From: Pseudomonadota bacterium
GTDB lineage: Bacteria; Bdellovibrionota; Bdellovibrionia; Bdellovibrionales; Bdellovibrionaceae
Direction: 5' to 3'
Length of the DNA: 44,687 bases
Assembly: GCA_021300175.1 (NCBI GenBank)
Contig: JAJTIC010000081.1
Location: 1 to 44,687 of the forward strand
How positions within the stretch are numbered: position 1 is the stretch's first letter; each line of letters begins with the position of its first letter. The notes beneath the pieces are model-generated. The model was not told where the DNA came from and made no database searches. It saw nothing but the letters and a program-made list of their open reading frames with translations. The translations under genes were made by a program, and so were the position numbers. Shown one piece after another: positions 1 through 8,791 of this stretch.

Positions 1-2
1 AA

Positions 3-1712
3 AATGAAAAGCCCATCGCTTACGTCACGCAAATCAATGAAGATGTCCATCGCAGACCCACGACTCGCCTTCTTTGGCAACTTCTTGACTCTGGTGAAGC
101 TCTTTTTCCTGGCGAAGCGATCCGCACCTCCGCCGAAGGAGAAGTCCGAATTCAATTTTCTGGCACAGATCGTTTTTTGGATCTTGAGCCCGGCTCTCTC
201 ATTTTGATTTCTCAAGGCAAAAGAAGTGAAATCAGCCTTGATCTTTTGGACGGAAGTTTTTTTGTCGCACAAAAAGAAGGCTCCTCATCTTCGAGCGACG
301 GCCCCGCTCTGACGTTGAAGTCAGAGAGTGGCGTTGTGGATCTTTCAAAAGCAACAGCCCAACTTTCAAAAACCCAAGGCAAACCTTTGGATGTCCAAGT
401 GATCAAAGGAACGGCAAAGTTAGAAACTGCGACAGGACAAACCAAAGAGATTTCTGCAGGCCAGAGCAGTTCACAGTTTCAGATTCTAAAGCCTTCTCTT
501 GAGAAACCTTTTTTCGTCAATCCCGAAGCCATCGAAAACATTGGCTTTGAATGGATAGGAGCTCCTTCGAGCTCAACAGTGACTTTATGGACTGGAAAAA
601 CAAGAAAAAATCTTTCTTCAACTTCAACTGTTTCTACGAGCTCTCAACTGACACATCGTTTTCTTCCTGGGCGACACTTTTGGAAATTAGTGGCCCAAGG
701 CCCTTCAGGGGAAATTCTGGCTGAGTCTTCGATCTACCGTTTAGAAGTGATTGGCCAATACACCCCTCAAGTGCTGTCTCCAAAAGAGAGCACCGATTGG
801 CTCCTTGCCAAAAATGGACCTCTGGTGGATTTCAAATGGACAACTCCCGAAGGCCTTGAGTCTGTGCTTCTAGAAGTCAGCAAAGAGAATACTTTCAATC
901 AGCCAGTCCATCGAAAAAGCTACTCTCCTCAGCAATCAGCCACTCAGCTGGATCTGAAAGAGGGAGCTTACTTTTATCGAATCAATGCGAGATACCCAGG
1001 CATTCCTCAATTGATCACTTCAAAAATCTATCAATTCCAAGTGAAACAGGATTTAGCTCCTCCTCCGCCCCCCAAGCCTCCAGTGGTGATTGGGTGGATC
1101 ACTCCAGTACCAACCGCTCCTGAGTACTATCTTGAAAGTCCTCTGATTAATTTAGCTTGGGTCACAGAACAAAAGGACCAAGTGTCTGAGTGGCGCCTAA
1201 AAATTGCCGAGAGCGAAGAGCAGCTCAAGTCAGATCAAGCCGAAAGCTTTGAACTCCAAGAAACTCAAAAAACAGCACTTTTGAAGAAACCAGGCCGATA
1301 CATCGCCATGGTGGAAGCTCTAGATAAAGACAAAAAAGTGATCGCTTCCAGCAGCTTCAGAAATTTTGAAATACAGCCCAAGCCACTCCTGAAAGCACCT
1401 CGCTTTCTCCCCCTTACGGGGGACTTCCAAGCCGACAATGACGGACAGCTCGATCTTTCGTGGGAAAAATTGTCCGGGGTCAAAGAATACTGGTTTCAAC
1501 TCCTCGATGCGAGAGGAAAAGAACTTCAAAAAGTGAGATTTAAAGGCAACTCGACAAAGCTCAATAATCTGCTTCCTGGCGAGTACCAAATTCTTATCTA
1601 TGCCGTCGACGAACATGGCAGGAAAAGTACTCGCGGAAATACGAGGAAAATCATTGTCCCTGAGAGCAGTGGAATTCAAGCTCCAATACTGAAGAGGATC
1701 AAAGTGGAATGA
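3..1712 (+). CDS. FecR-domain protein with Ig/fibronectin-like repeats (5' partial)
   Basis: The reading frame is open from the left edge, so the true start lies outside the window; 569 residues are visible. Residues about 1-95 match a FecR domain: a Trp followed by L..GE.LFPGEAIRTSAEG, then a Phe/Leu-rich beta stretch. Four beta-sandwich-like repeats follow, each with a FxW or LxW core strand and a YxxxxxA-type strand near its end (about 165-250, 255-350, 360-450 and 470-560). A proline-rich linker, APPPPPKPP, sits near residue 350. FecR domains usually act in the periplasm as sensor or scaffold modules. The stop overlaps the next start by 4 bp (ATGA), which implies translational coupling with the barrel and cyclase genes. 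A structural or signalling role in the envelope is inference; no enzymatic motif is visible. Confidence 0.8.
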   Translation, partial: NEKPIAYVTQINEDVHRRPTTRLLWQLLDSGEALFPGEAIRTSAEGEVRIQFSGTDRFLDLEPGSLILISQGKRSEISLDLLDGSFFVAQKEGSSSSSDGPALTLKSESGVVDLSKATAQLSKTQGKPLDVQVIKGTAKLETATGQTKEISAGQSSSQFQILKPSLEKPFFVNPEAIENIGFEWIGAPSSSTVTLWTGKTRKNLSSTSTVSTSSQLTHRFLPGRHFWKLVAQGPSGEILAESSIYRLEVIGQYTPQVLSPKESTDWLLAKNGPLVDFKWTTPEGLESVLLEVSKENTFNQPVHRKSYSPQQSATQLDLKEGAYFYRINARYPGIPQLITSKIYQFQVKQDLAPPPPPKPPVVIGWITPVPTAPEYYLESPLINLAWVTEQKDQVSEWRLKIAESEEQLKSDQAESFELQETQKTALLKKPGRYIAMVEALDKDKKVIASSSFRNFEIQPKPLLKAPRFLPLTGDFQADNDGQLDLSWEKLSGVKEYWFQLLDARGKELQKVRFKGNSTKLNNLLPGEYQILIYAVDEHGRKSTRGNTRKIIVPESSGIQAPILKRIKVE

Positions 1713-3274
1713 TGAAGACCTTGATTCTTATTCTGTTGATGGTGCCTTGTTTTTCACTCGCTCAAGAGTTCAGCCGAAGCGTGAGCTTTGAATGGGAACC
1801 TATCGAAGGAGCCAAGACTTATGATCTCGAGCTGTCTTCCCCTCAAGAAACTCTGAACTTCAAAGTGAGTGAAGCTCAGTGGAGCGGTCCTTTGGAGCCA
1901 GGATCTTGGCAGATGAGAGTTCGCTCTCGCGACCACCGCGGCGTCCCCGGTCAATGGTCAACCCCAGAAGCTTTTGAGGTCGGTATCGAGCAACCTAAAA
2001 ACTTAAAGCCTGCACAAAATCTTCAACTTCAAGCTTCAGAAGCTGAATTTGCCGAGCAATCTTTGAGTTGGGATCCTGTGCCCGGAGCCACCAGTTACAC
2101 CCTCAAGTTGTCTTCAAAAAAATCGAATTTCAAAGCGGAAGAAAAAGTGGATGCACCTCGCTGGACAGGTAAACTCCCTGTGGCAGATCAATTTGAATGG
2201 ACCGTCCAAGCTCATCTTTCACCAGAAATTTCATCAAGCCTCTCTGAGCTTGCTCAGTTCTCTGTCCTTGGCGCTGCCCTTTCCAAACCTCTAGTGAACG
2301 CTCCTCAAGACGATTGGGTGAGAGACCTCAATTGGACTGCCGTTCCCCATGCTGAACAGTATGACCTGGTCATTTCTCGCTGGAAATCAGAAACAAAAAA
2401 GTGGGAATTGGTGCAGAGCAAACAAGATTTTCAGCCAACAGAAATCGTCTTTGATCCCAACTGGCCCGGCGGACGTTATCGAATGATCTTGCGAGCCGAA
2501 GCGAATTTAAGAAAGTCCTCTCAGCCCACGGAGATCAAATTCAACGTGCGCGGAGGCGACCGCTCCCCGGCCGCACAATACACAGAAACCATGCGTGAAA
2601 GTATTGAACGCACTCGTGGTTGGTACTCGATTGCTTCTTACCTGATCACAACTATGCAGTATGTGGGTGACTACAATGAATCGGGCTCTGTGGATATCAA
2701 ACTGAAAGCGGTGGGTGGCACAGGTCGAGTTGGAGCGGGTTATTTACATCCGGATGAACCTTGGGGAATTTTAGGAATTGTAGATTACTCCGGATTTACT
2801 ATTTTCGGAAAAGACCACACTTTTGGAACTGGTGAAATCAGTGCTCTTCATCGTTCAGAAACTTCTGACCGCGGCGAAATTCGTCAACAAATTGGTATCT
2901 TCTTTCGAGAGATCCCAGAAGTCCGAGCCGATATCACTGAAACCTATCAAGGAACAAGCAACGTTTCAGGACTCGGAGCTCATTATGGAGCCGAATACTG
3001 GTATGCTCTTTCGCCCAAGCTTGGCTTTCAATTGAATAGCCATGGCTATCTCACCTTTGTGAAAATCACGACTCCCAATGGAAAACCCATAAAGCCTTCT
3101 CCTTCCTTTCAAGTCGGACTCTTGGGAAGCTACAAGCTCTCTCGCAGAGCCACGGCACTGGCGGGCTATGCCTACCGATATGACTCTCTCTCCTATGAAA
3201 GCTCTTCAGGCTCAACTAACCGGGTGGAAATTCAAGGTCATTATTTGAACCTTTTTTTGGAGTACGCTCTATGA
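1709..3274 (+). CDS. Exported protein: fibronectin-like repeats plus C-terminal beta-barrel
   Basis: The 521-residue protein starts with a signal peptide (hydrophobic core LILILLMVPCFSLA, cleavage near residue 18). Three repeats follow with the core pattern (F/L)xW(E/D/T)xxxxAxxYxL, at about residues 25-95, 115-185 and 200-275. They resemble the repeats of the preceding FecR protein. From about residue 300 to the end the sequence alternates hydrophobic and polar residues with many Gly and Tyr, as in an 8- to 12-strand outer-membrane barrel, and it finishes in LNLFLEYAL. It overlaps the FecR gene by 4 bp upstream and the cyclase gene by 4 bp downstream. I infer an outer-membrane protein whose periplasmic repeats could touch the FecR protein. 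I do not recognise a named family. Confidence 0.75.
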   Translation: MMKTLILILLMVPCFSLAQEFSRSVSFEWEPIEGAKTYDLELSSPQETLNFKVSEAQWSGPLEPGSWQMRVRSRDHRGVPGQWSTPEAFEVGIEQPKNLKPAQNLQLQASEAEFAEQSLSWDPVPGATSYTLKLSSKKSNFKAEEKVDAPRWTGKLPVADQFEWTVQAHLSPEISSSLSELAQFSVLGAALSKPLVNAPQDDWVRDLNWTAVPHAEQYDLVISRWKSETKKWELVQSKQDFQPTEIVFDPNWPGGRYRMILRAEANLRKSSQPTEIKFNVRGGDRSPAAQYTETMRESIERTRGWYSIASYLITTMQYVGDYNESGSVDIKLKAVGGTGRVGAGYLHPDEPWGILGIVDYSGFTIFGKDHTFGTGEISALHRSETSDRGEIRQQIGIFFREIPEVRADITETYQGTSNVSGLGAHYGAEYWYALSPKLGFQLNSHGYLTFVKITTPNGKPIKPSPSFQVGLLGSYKLSRRATALAGYAYRYDSLSYESSSGSTNRVEIQGHYLNLFLEYAL

Positions 3275-5076
3275 GAATACCTATCTCTTTCAAACTGATA
3301 TTCTTGACCGTGAGTTTCCTCGTTGTTTCAACTGTTCTTTTCATTTACGTTTCTTCCCTGGAGCTCACCACCACGATGGTTTTGCGTGAAGAGGACGCCA
3401 ATAAATCTCAAGCTAAAGCCCGCGCGAACGATGTTGACAATTTACTCACCTCAGCCAAAGAGCGCACGGAAATCAATGCAGCCCTCCTACTGAAAGATCA
3501 AAGTTCCGAGGACTTAAAATTTAATTTCGAAAAAGACAAATCTCTGGTTGCCCTTGAAATCTTTCTAATTTCCAGCACTGGAAACACCTTGACTCAAAGA
3601 AAATGGAAAGAAGAGTATTTCAAAGAAAACAAAATTGAAGTCACTCACTTGGAGCAAATATTAAAAAACCTCAACTTTCCTTTTCTCTCGGTTGCGCAGA
3701 AAAAAATCGAAGTCAGAAATGCGACGCTCCCAAAGGGACCCACTTTGTTCGTCTTAGGTCTTCCACTGATGAAAGATGAAAATGGCAGCATTACTCATAT
3801 TGCACTCGCTTATTACAAACTTTCTTATTTACAAAAGCCTTTCACCGAAGTTTCTGAGCGGATTTACTATTTAGCAGACCGCCAAGGCACTTTGCTCGCC
3901 CATCAATTGGAGGACAAAGCGCTGGCTCGATTAAGCTTTAGGACTTCCCCCATCATGCAGCAGGCAATGAGCGGTGACCTCCCAGAAAAACAAAGCTCTT
4001 TTGAAGATCCCGAAGACGGCGAAACTTACATTGGCGCTTTCGTCAAAAATCTAGCCTTCGGTGTGATCGTGGTTTCACAGATCAAACAGAGCATCGTCCT
4101 TGAACCCGCAAAAAACGTTAAACGGGAAGCCATCAAAATTGCAGGCTATATGATCTCAGTGGCCTTGTTTCTCATCTTCCTCTTCTCGATGACGCTGACT
4201 TCCCCCATTGAGCGCTTAGCAGAAATGATTCAACACGTGGCCCGCGGAAACTTTGACATCAAAGCTCGCAAGTTCGTTCGCTCAAAAGACGAAGTGGGCG
4301 ATCTCGCAATCGCATTTGATAAAATGACGGAAGGTCTCAAAGAACGAGATAAAGTGAAATCTCTTTTTAGCAAATTCCATGGCTCTTCAGTGGCGGAAGA
4401 TCTTCTCAAAAATGACATTGGTGTTGGTGGTCAAAACAAAGAAGTGACTGTGTTCTTTTCTGATATCCGGGGTTTTACTGCGTTCAGTGAAAAGAGAACA
4501 CCTGAAGAAGTCGTCACCATGCTCAACGAATACTTCGAAGTCATGGTGGGTATTATTAATCGTCATGGCGGTGTCGTCGATAAATTTATAGGTGATGCGA
4601 TCATGGCTGTCTGGGGAGCTCCTAATGCCACAGATCGTGACACTCAAAGTGCCGTGCGAGCTTGTTTAGAAATGCGCAAAGCTCTGGTGGAACTCAATCA
4701 ACGACGTGAATCCCGAGGCCAGCCACCGATTATGATTGGAATGGGCCTTCACTCAGGCCGTGCGATCTCGGGAACCATCGGGTCTTCTGAGCGCATGGAG
4801 TACACTGTGATCGGTGACACTGTGAACATGACTTCAAGAATCGAGTCTTCGACCAAAGCTTTTGGAGCTGATCTTCTTGTCTCTGAAACTGTTTCTGAAA
4901 AGGTGGCCGAAGAATTCCTCTTTGAAGAAGCAGGTTCTGCGGAGGTCAAAGGAAAATCAGAACCTTTGAAGCTCTTTAAAGTTCGCGGCTACAAGGAACA
5001 TGGCCAGTGGGTGGAAATCACGACTCCTTTTTCGGACTATGAAAAAAGCGATGCCGACAAAGTGAAAGTGGCTTAA
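3271..5076 (+). CDS. Membrane-bound class III adenylate cyclase (periplasmic sensor-HAMP-cyclase)
   Basis: It makes a cyclic nucleotide, most likely cAMP from ATP, in response to a periplasmic signal. The order is: TM1 (about residues 8-28), a periplasmic sensor of about 250 residues, TM2 (about 289-309), HAMP (about 310-362), and a class III cyclase domain (about 385-560). The metal-binding aspartates are D398 (FSDIRGFT) and D442 (GDAIMAVWG). The purine-selecting pair is K438 and D516, typical of adenylate rather than guanylate cyclases. The transition-state residues N519 and R523 (NMTSR) are present, so all key catalytic residues are intact. The sensor resembles a Cache-type fold by length and position only. 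Its start overlaps the stop of the upstream barrel gene (ATGA). cAMP and ATP specificity are inferred from residues. Confidence 0.92.
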   Translation: MRIPISFKLIFLTVSFLVVSTVLFIYVSSLELTTTMVLREEDANKSQAKARANDVDNLLTSAKERTEINAALLLKDQSSEDLKFNFEKDKSLVALEIFLISSTGNTLTQRKWKEEYFKENKIEVTHLEQILKNLNFPFLSVAQKKIEVRNATLPKGPTLFVLGLPLMKDENGSITHIALAYYKLSYLQKPFTEVSERIYYLADRQGTLLAHQLEDKALARLSFRTSPIMQQAMSGDLPEKQSSFEDPEDGETYIGAFVKNLAFGVIVVSQIKQSIVLEPAKNVKREAIKIAGYMISVALFLIFLFSMTLTSPIERLAEMIQHVARGNFDIKARKFVRSKDEVGDLAIAFDKMTEGLKERDKVKSLFSKFHGSSVAEDLLKNDIGVGGQNKEVTVFFSDIRGFTAFSEKRTPEEVVTMLNEYFEVMVGIINRHGGVVDKFIGDAIMAVWGAPNATDRDTQSAVRACLEMRKALVELNQRRESRGQPPIMIGMGLHSGRAISGTIGSSERMEYTVIGDTVNMTSRIESSTKAFGADLLVSETVSEKVAEEFLFEEAGSAEVKGKSEPLKLFKVRGYKEHGQWVEITTPFSDYEKSDADKVKVA

Positions 5077-6338
5077 GTCTTCACTGAAAGCCCATCTTTC
5101 AAAGCTCTGCGCTGCGCCTGCACGGCCGGCAAAAAACCCACCAAAGCTCCCAGAACCACAGTCATACTCATCGCCAGCCAGCCTTGAGACCCAATCCAAG
5201 CCCCGGTCAAATAGAGTCCCAATTGATTCTCAAGAAAATCTTTAAGCAACCAAAAACTGAAGACATGCGAGACGACCCCAGCCAACACTCCCAAGGCACT
5301 CAGCAAAAAAGATTCAGCAACTAACAGACTTGCTAACTTCATCGGCGAAGCACCCAAGCTTCTTAAAATGGACATTTCGCGACGACGCTCGTTCAAGGAT
5401 GTGAGTAAAGCAATCAATAGCGTAACGAGACCTACAAAGATCACGAGCCAACCAATTGCAATAAGAACAGCTTCCACAAATTCCAACCCTCGCCAGAGCT
5501 CTCCCAAAGTGACTCCTGGGATAATGGCTGAGAGAGCTTCATTTTCGTAAGTGTTAATTTCTCTTTGCAGCCTCAGAGTTTCAATTCGGGATTTCGTCCT
5601 CAGGAAAAACGAAGTGATTTGTGTGGTCTTTAAATCTTCAGCTCTCACTTGATCTTGAGGAATTGCTGATTCTCGTGTGGGCTGCGCTCCATTGCTCCAG
5701 TCAATGTGAACAGCTTCTAGACCCGCTAAAGTGATATACAAAGATCGATCAAGGGCTGTGCCTGTTTTTTTGAGAATTCCAGAAACTCGAAAAGGTTTAT
5801 CGTCATGAAAAAGAATTCCTTCACCTTTAGTGATTCCATGAGCAATCACAACCTTCTGCCCCAGCTGATAATTCCACTTCTCGGCGACATCAGCTCCGAG
5901 GACCACATCCCAAATCCCTTGAGCTTTGGCCCCTTCAGCAAATTCTAATTGGCGATCTTTGCGAAAACGATAATGCTCATAAAAGCTATCATCAGTTCCA
6001 ACAACTCGAAAACCTCGGTGACTATCCCCAAGACTATAGGGAATGGTCCATTCCACAGCCGGGTGTGATTTGAAATAGTTGTAGGTCTCTATGGAAATAT
6101 TATTCGTGGCATTTCCCATATTGAAGACTGTGTACAGAAGTAAATTCAAAGGTCCGCTGCGAGCTCCCACAATCAAATCAGTCCCCGAAATTGTGGAGGT
6201 GAATCCTTCCTCACTGGCTCGCTTTGCTCGATCTACAGAGAGAACCAGCGCGATGGAGAGTGCCACAGAGAGAACGGTCAGGAGAGACGTGATTTTACGA
6301 TTCCAAAGACTTTTCCAAGCCAAGTGAAGGAAAAACAT
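5073..6338 (-). CDS. ABC transporter permease, FtsX/MacB-like
   Basis: The 421-residue protein has one N-terminal TM (about 15-35), a large extracytoplasmic domain (about 45-280), and three C-terminal TM segments (about 290-320, 345-370 and 385-410). This is the FtsX/MacB/LolCE topology. Near the first C-terminal helix lies LNERRREMSILRSLGAS, the coupling segment common in this family. Such permeases act mechanically on lipoproteins, peptides or envelope partners rather than as channels. The start overlaps the stop of the ATPase gene by 1 nt, so the two are one operon. The 3' end overlaps the convergent cyclase gene by 4 bp. The substrate is unknown; the DUF3299 partner recalls proteobacterial zinc- or lipoprotein-linked loci, a weak hint only. 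Confidence 0.88.
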   Translation of the reverse strand: MFFLHLAWKSLWNRKITSLLTVLSVALSIALVLSVDRAKRASEEGFTSTISGTDLIVGARSGPLNLLLYTVFNMGNATNNISIETYNYFKSHPAVEWTIPYSLGDSHRGFRVVGTDDSFYEHYRFRKDRQLEFAEGAKAQGIWDVVLGADVAEKWNYQLGQKVVIAHGITKGEGILFHDDKPFRVSGILKKTGTALDRSLYITLAGLEAVHIDWSNGAQPTRESAIPQDQVRAEDLKTTQITSFFLRTKSRIETLRLQREINTYENEALSAIIPGVTLGELWRGLEFVEAVLIAIGWLVIFVGLVTLLIALLTSLNERRREMSILRSLGASPMKLASLLVAESFLLSALGVLAGVVSHVFSFWLLKDFLENQLGLYLTGAWIGSQGWLAMSMTVVLGALVGFLPAVQAQRRALKDGLSVKT

Positions 6339-7015
6339 TAAGTTCTCCCTTTTGAAATTTCAGAAAAAGCCACCGTTCGATCGAACAGTTTCTCCAGCGT
6401 CCGATCATGACTCACAAAAAGCACCGTGCTTTTGAGTTTTCGAGCTTCTTGAAAGAGGAGTTGCAGAAATTTTTCCCGATGATCGTAATCCAGAGCGCTC
6501 GTTGGCTCATCTGCCAAAATCAACTCAGGCTCCCCGATCAAAGCTCTTGCCAAAGCCACTCTTTGCTGTTGTCCAATAGAAAGTTCAGTGACGGCGCGGT
6601 CTCGAAAATCACTCATCCCCAAAGACCGCAAAAGCTCATCGATTTTAGCTCGAGGACTGGCGACCTTTTGCTTTTTGTGGGGACTCATTTCCAAAGCTAA
6701 CTGCACATTCTCGAAGACATTCAAGTAAGGGATCAAATTGAAGGACTGAAAAACATATCCTAAATGATCGGCTCTGAATCGATCTCTTTCTTGGGGACTT
6801 AACCGAGACATTTCAGTGGTCCCGATCCAAACTTCACCGGCTTGTTCTTTCTGAATCCCCGCAAGGATTTCCAGCAAAGTGCTCTTCCCACAGCCACTCG
6901 GCCCCGAGAGAAAGCACATTTCTCCGGCTGGAACTTGCCAGTCTTTGATATCCACAACCCAAGTTTTTGAAGAAGGGTATTTAAATTGAAGGTTCTTCAG
7001 GAGAATGGCTGCCAT
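6338..7015 (-). CDS. ABC transporter ATP-binding protein (LolD/MacB-type)
   Basis: This 225-residue ATPase has a Walker A motif at residues 38-45 (GPSGCGKST), a Q-loop (FQSFNLIPYLNV), the signature LSIGQQQRVALARAL, Walker B LILADEPTSALD and an H-loop SHD. Its length and motif spacing match the LolD/MacB-type ATPases that pair with FtsX-like permeases. All catalytic elements are intact. The gene overlaps the upstream DUF3299 stop by 1 nt and the downstream permease start by 1 nt, so the three proteins are probably made together. It would sit on the cytoplasmic face and drive the permease. Confidence 0.93.
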   Translation of the reverse strand: MAAILLKNLQFKYPSSKTWVVDIKDWQVPAGEMCFLSGPSGCGKSTLLEILAGIQKEQAGEVWIGTTEMSRLSPQERDRFRADHLGYVFQSFNLIPYLNVFENVQLALEMSPHKKQKVASPRAKIDELLRSLGMSDFRDRAVTELSIGQQQRVALARALIGEPELILADEPTSALDYDHREKFLQLLFQEARKLKSTVLFVSHDRTLEKLFDRTVAFSEISKGRT

Positions 7016-7476
7016 TATTTATAAGACTCCACTCGTTCGCCGATCATGGTGAACGAAGTTTCTCCGTACAAATGACGTTTGCTTTTCAACTGAAGCTTTC
7101 CATAAATCCAGATGGGACCCCACTGCACTTCCACTTCCTTTCCTGCAGGCATATCGATCAATACCATTTGATTGGGCGGAGGTGGGGGGACATGAATACA
7201 AGCCTGAGGGCTTGGCACTAAAAGAAATTCTGCCACGGAACGCATGTTATCTTCCAAAGGAACCATAAACCCAGGGATCCTCACCAACTGACCGTCTAAA
7301 GCTTGCAGTTCGCTGGGGGCCTTGCCCGTGATGTAATCGAGCTCACCCAAGAGGCGCCAGTCCACTTCAACCGCCCCCCCCAAAGACAGAGACGAGCCGC
7401 CCTTAAACAACAGGTAGCCTAGGGCCGCAGAAGCAACAAAAGCAGCTATAAAAATAAGAATCTTTGTTCTTTGCAT
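7015..7476 (-). CDS. DUF3299 domain protein, exported or membrane-anchored
   Basis: The 153-residue protein has an N-terminal hydrophobic segment (about 5-24), a signal anchor or signal peptide, followed by the DUF3299 core: QLVRIPGFMVPLE at about 65-77 and the hallmark ACIHVPPPPPNQ at about 92-103. The function of the family is not established. Related genes in some proteobacteria lie next to an ABC ATPase and FtsX-like permease, as here, including loci tied to zinc uptake. The Cys and His in ACIHVPPPPPNQ could bind a metal. It is the first gene of this operon, with AGGA about 8 nt before the ATG. The substrate of the complex cannot be told from sequence. Confidence 0.85.
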   Translation of the reverse strand: MQRTKILIFIAAFVASAALGYLLFKGGSSLSLGGAVEVDWRLLGELDYITGKAPSELQALDGQLVRIPGFMVPLEDNMRSVAEFLLVPSPQACIHVPPPPPNQMVLIDMPAGKEVEVQWGPIWIYGKLQLKSKRHLYGETSFTMIGERVESYK

Positions 7477-7514
7477 GGCTCAATCCTAGGGGGTTACCCC
7501 AGCAAAGGATATCA

Positions 7515-7543
7515 TTGAAACACCTCGTTAAAAGCGATATGTA
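7515..7543 (+). promoter_or_regulatory. hisS promoter candidate, possibly giving a leaderless mRNA
   Basis: A -35 element TTGAAA (7515-7520) and a -10 element TATGTA (7538-7543) are separated by exactly 17 bp. The usual start point about 7 bp past the -10 falls on the A of the hisS ATG (7550). No Shine-Dalgarno sequence precedes that ATG. Read from the sequence only; not mapped. Confidence 0.5.
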
Positions 7544-7549
7544 TTCCTT

Positions 7550-8791
7550 ATGAAATTTCAGCCAGCCCGTGGAACCCAAGATCTCCTGCCAGAAACTGCC
7601 AAACAATTCAGAGCGATTGACGACTTCGCTTTTGCCAAAGCTCAAACTTATGGCTTTGAACCCATCACTACACCCATTTTTGAATTCTCAGAAGTTTTTC
7701 ATCGAACTCTTGGGGAAAGTTCGGACGTGGTTTCTAAAGAAACTTACACTTTCACAGATCGCGGCGGAGAATCCCTCACCCTCAGACCTGAAGGCACAGC
7801 TGGAGTTGCGAGAGCTTTTATCTCTAATGGCCTTGCGCAAAATCTGCCACTTCGCTTTTACTACTCGGGACCCATGTTTCGCTACGAAAGACCCCAAAAA
7901 GGTCGCTATCGTCAATTCCACCAAATCGGCGTGGAAGTTTTAGGCCTTGAAACTCCAGAGACAGATATTGAGTGTGTAGCTTTGGCTCATGATTTTCTAA
8001 AGGGCTTGGGGCTTGCGGACAAAATTCAATTAGAAATCAACACTCTTGGCGACAGTGATTCTCGCGCCAAGCACCGTGAGAGATTGGTCGAGTATTTACA
8101 AAAATTTAAAGCAGCTCTCTCTCCAGATTCTCAAGTGCGCCTTGAGAAAAACCCCCTGCGCATCCTCGATTCGAAAGATAAAAAAGATCAAGAATTGCTT
8201 ATGGGAGCTCCAGCCCTTCATGAGTTTTTGAGCGTTGACTCGCAGAAATTTTTCGACAAAGTCCTGCAAGGTCTTGAAACTCTTGGCATCCCTTTTGTGC
8301 ATCAAAAAAATCTCGTCCGTGGTCTCGACTACTATGTTCATTCTGTCTTTGAATTCACGACCACTCATTTAGGAGCTCAAGCGACCGTCTTGGGGGGCGG
8401 GCGCTACGATGGTCTCATTGAAATGATGGGCGGGCAAAAAACTCCGGGTGTTGGCTGGGCTTCAGGGCTTGAGCGGCTGGCACTTCTCACAGATCCCAAT
8501 TTTGGCCAGAGACCTCAACTCCAAGTGGCCGTGATTGCCGCCGAGGAGATGACAGAATCCGAATGTTTGAAGATTTCTCATGAACTTCGAAATCACAAAA
8601 TTCGCTCCGAAACCATGCTCGGCGGAAATGTCGGGAAGAAACTGAAAAGAGCCAATAAGCTTGGTGCTCACTTTGCTCTGATTTTAGGTTCCACAGAGAT
8701 GGATCAGAAGGTCGTGACATTGAAGAACCTCTCAACAGGGGAGCAAAAAACTGTCCCCCGCTATGAACTCCTTCAGCATTTAAAAATTTAA
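7550..8791 (+). CDS. hisS: Histidyl-tRNA synthetase
   Basis: It charges tRNA-His with histidine in the cytoplasm. The 413-residue length is normal for bacterial HisRS. Visible elements are the N-terminal RGTQDLLP, class II motif 2 ([16 protein letters not shown]), the histidine-specific [12 protein letters not shown], motif 3 ([13 protein letters not shown]), and a C-terminal anticodon-binding domain from about residue 325. The start at 7550 is the only one that keeps the conserved N-terminus. It has no Shine-Dalgarno and follows a promoter-like sequence by 7 bp, so translation may be leaderless. The 3' end overlaps convergent lgt by 4 bp. Confidence 0.97.
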   Translation: MKFQPARGTQDLLPETAKQFRAIDDFAFAKAQTYGFEPITTPIFEFSEVFHRTLGESSDVVSKETYTFTDRGGESLTLRPEGTAGVARAFISNGLAQNLPLRFYYSGPMFRYERPQKGRYRQFHQIGVEVLGLETPETDIECVALAHDFLKGLGLADKIQLEINTLGDSDSRAKHRERLVEYLQKFKAALSPDSQVRLEKNPLRILDSKDKKDQELLMGAPALHEFLSVDSQKFFDKVLQGLETLGIPFVHQKNLVRGLDYYVHSVFEFTTTHLGAQATVLGGGRYDGLIEMMGGQKTPGVGWASGLERLALLTDPNFGQRPQLQVAVIAAEEMTESECLKISHELRNHKIRSETMLGGNVGKKLKRANKLGAHFALILGSTEMDQKVVTLKNLSTGEQKTVPRYELLQHLKI

